Source: UBA1672 sp964352375
GTDB taxonomy: Bacteria; Pseudomonadota; Alphaproteobacteria; Micavibrionales; Micavibrionaceae
Reading direction: 5' to 3'
NCBI GenBank assembly: GCA_964352375.1
Contig: CAYGSA010000059.1
Span: 1-10,904, forward strand
DNA: 10,904 bases
Of this stretch, positions 1 to 6,039 are shown piece after piece; position 1 is the stretch's first letter, and each line of letters begins with the position of its first letter. The position numbers and the translations under genes were made by a program. The notes beneath the pieces were generated by a model, which saw nothing but the letters and a program-made list of their open reading frames with translations, was not told where the DNA came from and made no database searches.

Positions 1-806
1 GTCAAATCAATATCACTCCAATCCTCACCGGTGCGCTGCCACACTTGCGCATATTGAATAATCTCCAACGCCTCTGTCTCAGTATCCAACCGCGCATCAT
101 AAATCGGCGTCCACCCAACATTTGGAATCTGATAACTCAACTCAAACGAGAGCGTCGTGGCCTTATCCGCCTCAAGCGGGATCGCGACTTCATAGCTCTG
201 TTTCTGCCCCGTGCGAAGCTGACTTAAATCACGCTGTAATTTCTGAATATTATCATTCGCCTCACGAATTTTAAAATCAAGCGCAATCGCAGACTTTAAA
301 TTCTTTGCCATGCTCTCGGATAAACTATCGGCGCTCGCGCCCCAGCGCTCCGCATTCAGCTCAATCCTAGCAATCTCCTCACTCTCACGAAGCTGCGCTT
401 GCTTCCCTAAATTCTCTAAAAAGGTCTTCCCAACACCTAAAGCCTGCTTCTCCGCCTGATACACACGATTATTATCCTGCAAATCACGAATTTGTTTATT
501 CAACTCCTGTTCACGCGGCACGATGTAATCTTGAAAAGACTCACGCTTATGCGTCAACGCCCCAAACACAACTTCTGCCTTCGCACTGCCCTCGGCGCGA
601 AGTGAATCCGTATACAGATTAACTGGCAAGCCCTTTAAAACTAGCGTATGTGCCCCCGCAGGAATCTCAACCTTCGCACTCCGCGTTAAAGTCGCCCTAT
701 CATTATAAACCTTCGCCGCAGTTATCGAACTCTCAGTAACAATATCCTCGGCTAAAGCCTGTAAGGGAATAAATGTTAAGGCAATAAGGGGTAAAATATG
801 GCGCAT
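1..806 (-). CDS. MuiA-like DUF4140/DUF4139 secreted protein, N-terminal part
   Basis: An open reading frame starts with ATG at 806 and runs leftwards off the window without a stop (268 codons present). It was found by translating the minus strand directly. It begins with a signal peptide (MRHILPLIALTFIPLQALA, likely cut before ED). Next comes a DUF4140-like segment at about residues 28-105, with VYNDRATLTR, then PAGAHTLVLKGLP and TDSLRAEG. A charged, probably coiled-coil stretch covers about 105-205. The start of a DUF4139 beta domain follows, with the family-typical GWTPIYDARLD and VWQRTGEDW. This is the architecture of the 'mucoidy inhibitor MuiA' family, whose biochemical role is not established. 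The protein is probably periplasmic or membrane associated. A GAGAGA ribosome site precedes the ATG. It is divergent from the small membrane protein at 867. Family assignment is confident; function is not known. Confidence 0.85.
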   Translation of the reverse strand, partial: MRHILPLIALTFIPLQALAEDIVTESSITAAKVYNDRATLTRSAKVEIPAGAHTLVLKGLPVNLYTDSLRAEGSAKAEVVFGALTHKRESFQDYIVPREQELNKQIRDLQDNNRVYQAEKQALGVGKTFLENLGKQAQLRESEEIARIELNAERWGASADSLSESMAKNLKSAIALDFKIREANDNIQKLQRDLSQLRTGQKQSYEVAIPLEADKATTLSFELSYQIPNVGWTPIYDARLDTETEALEIIQYAQVWQRTGEDWSDIDL

Positions 807-831
807 ATTCTCTCTCACTTTGTGAATAATG

Positions 832-838
832 TATGATA
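832..838. promoter_or_regulatory. shared divergent -10 region between the muiA-like gene and the small membrane protein gene
   Basis: The 60-base gap between two divergent starts contains TATGATA on the plus strand, which reads TATCATA on the minus strand, so one site could act as -10 for both genes. On the minus strand it is preceded by TGG, forming an extended -10 (TGnTATCAT). Predicted starts would leave leaders of about 20 bases (minus) and 23 bases (plus), each holding a purine-rich ribosome site. No good -35 is visible on either side, so this is a weak call from sequence only. Confidence 0.35.
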
Positions 839-866
839 CCATAACAGAAAAGAGCAGGAGGTTACA

Positions 867-1139
867 ATGAATATGAAATGTATAAAATGGCAATGCATTA
901 TCGGGATACTGGCTGTCACGGCAAACATCGCATTAATAATATTAGCACTGGTGTTGTTCAATGACGCCCATGGCAGCGACCGCATCGTCGCCGCATTATT
1001 GCTCCTGCCCCCAATTCTATCCCTCATCGCCCTACGTCGAGGCCCCGACAAAGAAGAACGCAAACTAAAATCCCGCCTGCGCAAAGCGAATTTGAGAAAA
1101 GAGCTTAAAGAGCTGGAGGAATTTGATAACGCGCCTTAA
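867..1139 (+). CDS. small two-helix inner-membrane protein, function unknown
   Basis: A 90-residue protein preceded by a textbook Shine-Dalgarno, AGGAGG at 856-861, five bases before the ATG, which makes it a convincing real gene. Two hydrophobic helices are visible, about residues 8-32 and 40-57, separated by a short polar turn (NDAHGSDR). A strongly charged Lys/Arg/Glu-rich tail from about residue 58 to the end probably lies in the cytoplasm as a helix. I do not recognise a family. It is divergent from the MuiA-like gene and converges on flhB, so it is likely monocistronic. The antisense frame over the same bases is judged a shadow because it has neither a ribosome site nor protein-like composition. 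Confidence 0.7.
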   Translation: MNMKCIKWQCIIGILAVTANIALIILALVLFNDAHGSDRIVAALLLLPPILSLIALRRGPDKEERKLKSRLRKANLRKELKELEEFDNAP

Positions 1140-1195
1140 CTGAAACACGCATATGTCATTTTTCAGCGTAAACGCTTCAGGATAACAATATTAAA

Positions 1196-2272
1196 TTAAC
1201 TCAACCGCCCCTTCAACTTAAACACATAAGAAATAATCTCCGCGACCGCCTTGAAATGCTCGGTCGGGATCATTTCGTCAATCTCCGCCACATCATAGAG
1301 CGCACGTGCCAGAGGCTTGTTCTCATATAGCACAATATCATGCTCCTTCGCCACTTCACGTATGCGCAGCGCAACTTCGTCAATACCCTTCGCAATCACA
1401 ATCGGCGCAGGGCTTTCATCGGGGTTGTATTTCAGCGCAATCGAAAAGTGCGTCGGGTTCGTAATAACAACATCCGCCTCGGGTACAGCCTGCATCATAC
1501 GTTGCCGCGCACGCTCCTGCCGCAACTGCCGCAAACGCCCTTTAACCATCGGATCCCCCTCTGATTGCTTATACTCATCCTTGATCTCTTGCAAACTCAT
1601 CCGCATTTTTTTCATATATTCATAGCGCTGATACACCAGATCAATCCCTGCAATAATGGCAACCACAATCAAAATCCCGATCATCATCTTCACAACAAGG
1701 ATGTAAAGCTCCTCCATAGCGCCAAGAACAGGAAGGTCAATCAAATGCTCAAACTTATCCAGATAAGGCATAATTATAACCGTCGCCACCGCCCCAACGA
1801 TAATAATTTTAAATAAGCCCTTCAAAAATTCAGTAACAGAGCGCAGCGAAAATAAACGCCCAAACCCTTTCATAATCGAAACCTTACTCAAATCAGGCTT
1901 AATCACCTCTGGCGCAAACAAAGGGCCAACCTGCAAAAACGGAGCAAAAAACGCCGCAACCATCAAAAGCAACAAAGGCACCAGCATAATATAAAGGATC
2001 TGAAGAAAGCTGTCCCCCAAAATGACAGACAACCCGCCCGGCGCTTGAGGCAAAGCATGAGCTTGCGCGATATAATGCTTCATCATAAAGCTCATCTCTG
2101 TCATCATTGACCCAGCAAAGGCCATAATAAAAATCGTCCCCGCCAGCAGCATTACCCAGTTATTAACCTCTTTAGAAAGCGCAATCTGCCCCTTTTTCCG
2201 CGCCTCCTCTAATTTTTTAGGGGTGGGATCTTCGGTTTTCTGGGAGTCATCCGTGGTATCATTCCCTGCCAT
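1196..2272 (-). CDS. flhB: flagellar export gate protein FlhB
   Basis: FlhB is the export-gate membrane protein whose cytoplasmic domain cleaves itself to switch substrate specificity from rod/hook to filament proteins. The protein has 358 residues, normal for the family. The N-terminus carries the conserved KTEDPTPKKLEEARKKGQI motif (12-30). Four hydrophobic segments lie at about 37-57, 90-112, 147-170 and 185-211. The linker has the conserved EIKDEYKQSEGDP block (229-241). The NPTH autocleavage motif is intact at 272-275, and the FlhB_C fold continues to the end (IAKGIDEVALRIREVA, then IPTEHFKAVAEIISYVF). It is the last gene of the minus-strand flagellar operon. Its ATG lies 3 bases after the fliR stop, which implies translational coupling. 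No convincing terminator is visible in the 56 bases separating it from the convergent gene. Confidence 0.97.
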   Translation of the reverse strand: MAGNDTTDDSQKTEDPTPKKLEEARKKGQIALSKEVNNWVMLLAGTIFIMAFAGSMMTEMSFMMKHYIAQAHALPQAPGGLSVILGDSFLQILYIMLVPLLLLMVAAFFAPFLQVGPLFAPEVIKPDLSKVSIMKGFGRLFSLRSVTEFLKGLFKIIIVGAVATVIIMPYLDKFEHLIDLPVLGAMEELYILVVKMMIGILIVVAIIAGIDLVYQRYEYMKKMRMSLQEIKDEYKQSEGDPMVKGRLRQLRQERARQRMMQAVPEADVVITNPTHFSIALKYNPDESPAPIVIAKGIDEVALRIREVAKEHDIVLYENKPLARALYDVAEIDEMIPTEHFKAVAEIISYVFKLKGRLS

Positions 2273-2275
2273 GTC

Positions 2276-3058
2276 TTACGGCCCCCCGTTCGAGAAGAAA
2301 AAGAACATCGCCGCCTCAAACTCCCCAATCCAGAACATCATGATCGCACTCAAAACAATCATCAACAAAACCAAAGAGACCAAAATCTGTAGCGGCAAAA
2401 CAACTTGAATCACTTGAATTTGCGGCATAAGGCGTGCCAAAACGCCCATCCCCAGATACATCAATAACGTCATAACAAGAAACGGCATCGCAAGCTTAAT
2501 CCCAATTGAAAAAGACGACGCCACCGCCTTCGTAATCAATTCCGCCATCGAACCGTTCTCAGGCATCCCCTTTGCAATCGGAAAAGTCTGGTAACTCTCC
2601 ATAATTCCCATCAACATCACATGATGTAAATTAACCGAAAACAAAAAGATAATACCCGTCATAGATAAAAACGCACCAATGATCGATCCTTGCGTCGCCA
2701 AAGAGGGATTAAACACCTGCGCATTCGCAAGGCCAGATTGCGTCGAAATCACCATCCCCGCAGTATCCAGCGCCGTCGTAAAAATCCGCGCCACCGTACC
2801 GATAAGCAAACCAATAATAAACTCGGAAGCTAGCAGAACAATCAACCCCATACCCGCAGGAACGGGCAATGGAATAAGGGGCTGCACCAGTGGAAAAAAC
2901 ACAAAACTAATGCCCAGCGCAAACAACAAGCGAACCCGTGTCGGCATAAACGTATCACCCAAGCCCGGCATAATCATGATCGCCGACCCCACACGCGTAA
3001 AGGTCAGCATAAACGCTAAAACTTGAGTGGTGAGAAAAGCCTCCAGAACGCTCTGCAT
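2276..3058 (-). CDS. fliR: flagellar export gate protein FliR
   Basis: FliR is an integral membrane subunit of the FliP5-FliQ4-FliR1 export gate core in the centre of the MS ring. The 260-residue length is normal. The N-terminal region reads FTRVGSAIMIMPGLGD followed by PTRVRLLFALGISF, which is characteristic. The middle includes SEFIIGLLIG and the conserved TALDTAGMVISTQSGLANAQVFNP block, and the C-terminal third is highly hydrophobic with GVLARLMPQIQV. A Shine-Dalgarno-like AGGAGCG lies about 9 bases upstream of the ATG. It sits 13 bases after fliQ and 3 bases before flhB, the order commonly seen for fliQ-fliR-flhB. No defect is seen. Confidence 0.96.
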   Translation of the reverse strand: MQSVLEAFLTTQVLAFMLTFTRVGSAIMIMPGLGDTFMPTRVRLLFALGISFVFFPLVQPLIPLPVPAGMGLIVLLASEFIIGLLIGTVARIFTTALDTAGMVISTQSGLANAQVFNPSLATQGSIIGAFLSMTGIIFLFSVNLHHVMLMGIMESYQTFPIAKGMPENGSMAELITKAVASSFSIGIKLAMPFLVMTLLMYLGMGVLARLMPQIQVIQVVLPLQILVSLVLLMIVLSAIMMFWIGEFEAAMFFFFSNGGP

Positions 3059-3071
3059 AGCTAAGGCGCTC

Positions 3072-3335
3072 CTATCCCCCGATCATACGATCAGCAAGGC
3101 TTTCCATGAAAACAACAAGGATATTGAGCATCCAGGGCAAAAACAAAAACATCGAAAAGAAAATCGCAACAATTTTAGGAACAAACACCAAAGTAATTTC
3201 CTGAATTTGTGTCAACGCCTGAACCAGCGCAATCGCCACCCCTACAAACAGCCCAACAAGCAAAACCGGCAAGCTAATCTGTATAGAGATGAGCATGGCC
3301 TGCTGCGCGACTTCGATTACTTCCTTATCTGTCAT
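3072..3335 (-). CDS. fliQ: flagellar export gate protein FliQ
   Basis: FliQ is the small two-helix subunit of the flagellar type III export gate. The 87-residue length is exactly typical. It shows the expected pattern: EVAQQAMLISIQISLPVLLVG (helix one, with the early QQ), VALVQALTQIQEITLVFVPK (conserved Q-x-TQIQE and VPK) and a second hydrophobic helix ending near MLNILVV. The ribosome site is weak (GAG about 8 bases before the ATG). It follows the unknown gene at 3395-3913 after a 59-base gap with no clear terminator, and is closely followed by fliR. Confidence 0.96.
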   Translation of the reverse strand: MTDKEVIEVAQQAMLISIQISLPVLLVGLFVGVAIALVQALTQIQEITLVFVPKIVAIFFSMFLFLPWMLNILVVFMESLADRMIGG

Positions 3336-3394
3336 GGTTAAACTCTATCAGAGCACAACAATTCACGTAAAGCGCGATTAAGGGAAACCAAGGA

Positions 3395-3913
3395 TTAAGT
3401 CACAACTAACTCTGCATCAAAGCTTTGCGCCTGAGGCTCAGAAAATTTCTGCTTAAGAGCCCAAAGCCGTTCTCCTAAGTCAGGAATATCATCTGGCTTG
3501 GCCTTTGAGTTCTCATCGAAATAACGATCATACCCCTCAATCGACGCCCGCATCATGCCGTGCGCAATATGTTTAGGAAATACATCTGAATACTCCTCCA
3601 AACTCCGCGCCGTCTCCTCCAACATCTCTAAATACCCACCCGCACCNNNNNNNNNNNNNNNNNNNNNNNNNNNNNNNNNNNNNNNNNNNNNNNNNNNNNN
3701 NNNNNNNNNNNNNNNNNNNNNNNNNNNNNNNNNNNNNNNNNNNNNNCCATCCTCATCTACAAAAACCGTCTCAACATCCGGCCCAAAACGCACGGTCAGC
3801 GGCCTATTATCAAGCCCATACACATCACGTACGTCATCAGGAAGATCCTTAAAGAAATCCTCCATAGCGTCAATTTCAGAAATAAGGTGAGCCCGCAAAT
3901 TATTATTTGTCAT
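3395..3913 (-). CDS. unknown protein inside the flagellar operon, interrupted by a scaffold gap
   Basis: The 5' portion (3747-3913, starting MTNNNLRAHLISEIDAMEDF) and the 3' portion (3395-3646, ending AQSFDAELVVT) flank a run of exactly 100 N. The true length between them is unknown, and the apparent continuity of frame through the N run proves nothing. Both parts are acidic, soluble and helix-rich. The N-terminal part has DDVRDVYGLDNRPLTVRFGPDVETVFVDEDG-type residues, split here by function-neutral text: DDVRDVYGLDNRP, then TVRFGPDVETVFVDED. The C-terminal part has LEMLEETARSLEEY and SIEGYDRYFDE. I recognise no family. Its position between fliE and fliQ in an otherwise standard order suggests a flagellar accessory role, but that is inference. 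It has its own promoter-like sequence and no Shine-Dalgarno. The two halves could in principle belong to different genes. Confidence 0.55.
   Translation of the reverse strand: MTNNNLRAHLISEIDAMEDFFKDLPDDVRDVYGLDNRPLTVRFGPDVETVFVDEDXXXXXXXXXXXXXXXXXXXXXXXXXXXXXXXXXXGAGGYLEMLEETARSLEEYSDVFPKHIAHGMMRASIEGYDRYFDENSKAKPDDIPDLGERLWALKQKFSEPQAQSFDAELVVT
3647..3746. other. 100-N scaffold gap
   Basis: Exactly 100 undetermined bases, the usual placeholder when contigs are joined by read pairs. The real distance may be larger, smaller or negative. It falls within the unknown flagellar-operon gene. Confidence 0.95.
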
Positions 3914-3919
3914 ATACTA

Positions 3920-3948
3920 AAAATAACGGAGCCTGCAAAAAATGTCAA
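3920..3948 (-). promoter_or_regulatory. sigma-70-type promoter for the unknown flagellar-operon gene, predicting a leaderless start
   Basis: On the minus strand a perfect -35 TTGACA (3943-3948) is followed after 17 bases by TATTTT (3920-3925, 4 of 6 matches to the -10 consensus). The expected start base, seven after the -10, is 3913, the A of the gene's ATG. There is no ribosome site. The promoter lies in the 38-base fliE/unknown-gene gap, so the distal part of the operon could be expressed independently of the sigma-54 promoter. Confidence 0.5.
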
Positions 3949-3951
3949 AAC

Positions 3952-4293
3952 CTAAATCGGCATCCGCAGAATTTCTTGATACGCCGAGATCATACGATCC
4001 CGCACGGAAACAACCGTCTGGAGCGTCAATTCCGCCGCGGTAATAGATTGCACAACATCCGTCAGATCCGCATCACCCGTCACTGCTTTACCAGACATAT
4101 CCTCGCCCGTCCGCATGGTTTCAATCGAATCCTGAACTTTGCTTTGCAGCAAATCTGCAAACGAAACACTACCAGCTGAATCATTATCACGTATTGCATT
4201 ACTCGTTACAGAAGACGCACTCGCCCCGCCTATACCTTGCGAAGTTTGATAAGCCCCCGCCGCTGCATTTGATGATACTCCATTCAATCCCAT
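3952..4293 (-). CDS. fliE: flagellar MS-ring/rod junction protein FliE
   Basis: FliE is the first protein exported. It joins the MS ring and the export gate to the proximal rod. The 113-residue length is typical. The N-terminal half is Ser/Ala/Gly-rich and poorly conserved, as usual for FliE. The diagnostic C-terminal helix is clear: SITAAELTLQTVVSVRDRMI followed by SAYQEILRMPI. The middle (SFADLLQSKVQDSIETM) also matches the family. A strong Shine-Dalgarno, AAGGAG, sits about 7 bases before the ATG. It lies 32 bases downstream of flgC, in the common order flgB-flgC-fliE. Confidence 0.95.
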   Translation of the reverse strand: MGLNGVSSNAAAGAYQTSQGIGGASASSVTSNAIRDNDSAGSVSFADLLQSKVQDSIETMRTGEDMSGKAVTGDADLTDVVQSITAAELTLQTVVSVRDRMISAYQEILRMPI

Positions 4294-4325
4294 AACGAGC
4301 TCCTTTACCTTATACTACCCTGACT

Positions 4326-4745
4326 CTACGATCTCAGCAAATCAATCGTGCGTGAAATCATCGCACGTGTTTGTTCAATCAAACCAAGATTAGCCTCATA
4401 GGAGCGCTGTGCCTCACGCACATCCATCATTTCAATCATGGTTTTCACATTCGGCGTCTTCACATACCCCTCATCATTTGCCGCAGGGTGAGATGGGTTA
4501 TATTCCAAACCAAACGGAGAATCACGATCAACACCAATATCATCAACCTCAACAAGCTTAATTCCAAGCTCGCGATTCAACTCGTTTTTAAAACTAATCG
4601 TCTGACGCGCATAAGGATCAGAACCAGGGGTCAAACCCGTCGTACCCGCATTCGCGATATTCTCTGAAATCACACGAATGCGCGTACCTTGGCTACGCAT
4701 ACCATTCGCCGAAATCATCAAAGCATCAACCATATCACCATTCAT
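4326..4745 (-). CDS. flgC: flagellar proximal rod protein FlgC
   Basis: FlgC is a proximal rod subunit that assembles on FlgB, FliE and the MS ring. The 139-residue length is typical. The N-terminal rod/hook signature is present (ALMISANGMRSQGTRIRVIS, then ENIANAGTTGLTPGSDPYARQ). The C-terminus has the conserved TPNVKTMIEMMDVREAQRSY, then EANLGLIEQTRAMISRTIDLL, heptad-rich as expected for the coiled rod core. The Shine-Dalgarno AGGAG overlaps the flgB stop region, with an 11-base gap between genes, so the two are tightly coupled. Confidence 0.96.
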   Translation of the reverse strand: MNGDMVDALMISANGMRSQGTRIRVISENIANAGTTGLTPGSDPYARQTISFKNELNRELGIKLVEVDDIGVDRDSPFGLEYNPSHPAANDEGYVKTPNVKTMIEMMDVREAQRSYEANLGLIEQTRAMISRTIDLLRS

Positions 4746-4756
4746 AATCTATACTC

Positions 4757-5173
4757 CTATCGGTTTGAACCAAGCGCAATTTTAAACAAGCCAACCTGTT
4801 TCTGCAGGATGTTCACCATCAAATTATAATCCATAGCATTCTGCCCTGCATTAACAAGCTGCTCTTCTATAACCACAGAATTCCCAGCGGGCGCAACCTC
4901 ATATGGCTCGCGAGATTTCCGCGAATTAACACTACCCGTCTCCTGTGAAGACGAAATATGCGAAGCATTTGTTGCTTGAACAGAAACAGACTTAACATTC
5001 GTCTGCGTTTGCTCCTTGAGCATATCCGCAAAATTCACATCAACAAGATCACGCGGGCGATATCCCGGCGTATCGGCGTTCGCAACATTTTGTGCAATCA
5101 GGCTCTGACGCTGGTTCAAATAATCCATCTTCGCGCCAATCGCTTGCATCAAACCTATATCTTGTATCGTCAT
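4757..5173 (-). CDS. flgB: flagellar proximal rod protein FlgB
   Basis: FlgB is the most proximal rod subunit with FliE. Using the ATG at 5173 gives 138 residues, the family norm, beginning MTIQDIGLMQAIGAKMDYLN. An upstream in-frame ATG at 5230 would add 19 unrelated residues. It is rejected because AAGGA lies 8 bases before 5173 and because the sigma-54 start site predicted near 5203 lies downstream of 5230. The rod motif QRQSLIAQNVANADTPGYRP (21-40) and the C-terminal helix NLMVNILQKQVGLFKIALG are clear. The central part (about 55-90) is Ser/Thr/Asn-rich and variable. It is the first gene of the minus-strand flagellar operon. Confidence 0.95.
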   Translation of the reverse strand: MTIQDIGLMQAIGAKMDYLNQRQSLIAQNVANADTPGYRPRDLVDVNFADMLKEQTQTNVKSVSVQATNASHISSSQETGSVNSRKSREPYEVAPAGNSVVIEEQLVNAGQNAMDYNLMVNILQKQVGLFKIALGSNR

Positions 5174-5213
5174 CGCTGAATTCCTTATATATAATACTTT
5201 CTCGAAAGAGTAA

Positions 5214-5230
5214 TGCAGGATCCGTGCCAA
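5214..5230 (-). promoter_or_regulatory. sigma-54 (RpoN) promoter of the flgB operon
   Basis: The minus strand reads TTGGCACGGATCCTGCA. Compared with the RpoN consensus YTGGCACGRNNNTTGCW it has one mismatch (C for the first T of TTGC), with the required 12-base offset between the -24 GG and the -12 GC. The predicted start is near 5203, giving a leader of about 30 bases that contains AAGGA before flgB. Sigma-54 control of class II flagellar genes is established in several proteobacteria. The -24 element overlaps the first base of the divergent fhlB-like gene's ATG. Confidence 0.8.
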
Positions 5231-5562
5231 TGGAAAATAACGATTTAACGCCCAATATAAAGAAAATTCCCAAGAAAAAGACCGCTATCGCGCTAAAAGG
5301 CTCAGAAAGAGGGAAAAAAGTGCCGCATATCGCCGCCGCCGGGCGTGGGCATCTGGCGCAGCGAATCCTCGACCTCGCCTTCGATAATAACATAAAGGTT
5401 CGCGAAGACGCAGACCTGGCAGAACTACTGGCCTCAATTGAAATCGACAGCCCCATCCCCTCAGAAGCCTTCATGGCCGTAGGCGAAATCCTGTCCTACG
5501 TCTATCGTGCAAATGGCCAAAACGACCCCTTTGCTGCGCTAGAAGAAGATGCTAAAGAATAG
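5230..5562 (+). CDS. stand-alone FlhB C-terminal-domain paralogue (FlhX/FhlB type)
   Basis: A 110-residue cytoplasmic protein resembling only the distal half of the FlhB cytoplasmic domain. GHLAQRILDLAFDNNIKVRE (about 41-60) matches FlhB's VALRIREVAKEHDIVLYE. DLAELLASIEIDSPIPSEAF and MAVGEILSYVYRANG match LARALYDVAEIDEMIPTEHF and KAVAEIISYVFKLKG. There is no membrane part and no NPTH cleavage motif; the N-terminus is Lys-rich (KKIPKKKTAIALKGSERGKK). Known FlhX-type proteins can replace the FlhB fragment released by autocleavage, so it probably tunes export. The ATG at 5230 is chosen because AGGA lies 9 bases upstream; the in-frame GTG at 5224 would leave only 3. A TATAAT at 5190-5195 could serve as -10. 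The fliO ATG follows 2 bases after its stop. Confidence 0.85.
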   Translation: MENNDLTPNIKKIPKKKTAIALKGSERGKKVPHIAAAGRGHLAQRILDLAFDNNIKVREDADLAELLASIEIDSPIPSEAFMAVGEILSYVYRANGQNDPFAALEEDAKE

Positions 5563-5564
5563 TC

Positions 5565-5858
5565 ATGGATACAGCATCACTCGAACTCCTACCGCAGATT
5601 TTGCGCATGATCATGGCCCTCGGCTTTGTGCTCTTGTTAATGGCTGGGCTGGTCTATGCGCTCAAAAAACTCGGCCTCTCTCCCGAAACAAAACTACAAA
5701 CAGGCGATAAAAAACGCCTGAAAATCGTCGAATCCCTCCCCTTAGACGCCCGCCGCCGTCTCGTCATTATCAAATGCGATGAACAAGAACATTTGGTCAT
5801 ATTGAGCGCAACAGGTGAAACGGTGATCAAAAACGACTTATCAAAGTCAAGTATTTAA
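5565..5858 (+). CDS. fliO: flagellar biosynthesis protein FliO
   Basis: FliO is a small bitopic membrane protein that assists assembly of the FliP ring of the export gate. The protein has 97 residues. One membrane helix lies at about residues 15-36 (MIMALGFVLLLMAGLVYAL). It is followed by a compact cytoplasmic domain with the family pattern KRLKIVESLPLDARRRLVII (about 49-68), then HLVILSATGETVI. It starts 2 bases after the upstream gene's stop and precedes fliP, as expected. The family is weakly conserved, but the LPLDARRRLVII core and the context make the call firm. Confidence 0.88.
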   Translation: MDTASLELLPQILRMIMALGFVLLLMAGLVYALKKLGLSPETKLQTGDKKRLKIVESLPLDARRRLVIIKCDEQEHLVILSATGETVIKNDLSKSSI

Positions 5859-6039
5859 CAAGGCTCAAGGCTCAAGACCAAACACCACATAACCCTTGCA
5901 CAATACGCCTCGGCCAAACTGACACAAACCCAACAAACCCAGGCATAAAAAACGGTTAATCCACGAACGTCTGTGGACACTTTACCAAATCGCACACACA
6001 ACGATTAAACTCTCGGCATTCAAACGCTACACTTAAAGA
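5859..6039 (+). other. fliO-fliP intergenic region with short tandem repeat and a dyad
   Basis: These 181 bases are unusually long for a gap inside a flagellar export operon. They start with a 7-base tandem repeat (CAAGGCT twice, then CAAGACC; 5859-5879). A small dyad TCCAC-8-GTGGA lies at 5960-5977 and could be an operator or nothing. No open frame, RNA gene or clear terminator was recognised. Confidence 0.5.
6005..6033 (+). promoter_or_regulatory. weak sigma-70-like promoter placing the fliP start at its ATG
   Basis: TTAAAC (6005-6010), a 17-base spacer and TACACT (6028-6033) give an expected start at 6040, the A of the fliP ATG. Each hexamer is poor (3 and 4 of 6 matches). The exact placement and the lack of a strong Shine-Dalgarno match the leaderless pattern of other genes here. 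Confidence 0.3.

Noticed and set aside
1140..1195. Possible bidirectional terminator between the small membrane protein gene and flhB (AGCG-TAAA-CGCT and CTGAAA...TTTCAG pairings)
   Set aside because: Stems are only 4-6 pairs and no clear T-run follows on either strand, so I cannot call a terminator.
3647..3746. Treating the N runs as biological spacers, or using frame continuity across them as evidence
   Set aside because: Both runs are exactly 100 bases, the standard placeholder, so length and frame across them are meaningless.
5049..5474. 141-residue minus-strand frame overlapping flgB and the FlhX-like gene
   Set aside because: It is antisense to the FlhB-like gene and out of frame with flgB, both well supported by family motifs, and has low-complexity composition.
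6014..6030. Sigma-54-like GG...GC pair upstream of fliP (CGGCATTCAAACGCT)
   Set aside because: The GG-to-GC offset is 11 instead of 12 and the flanking consensus bases are absent.
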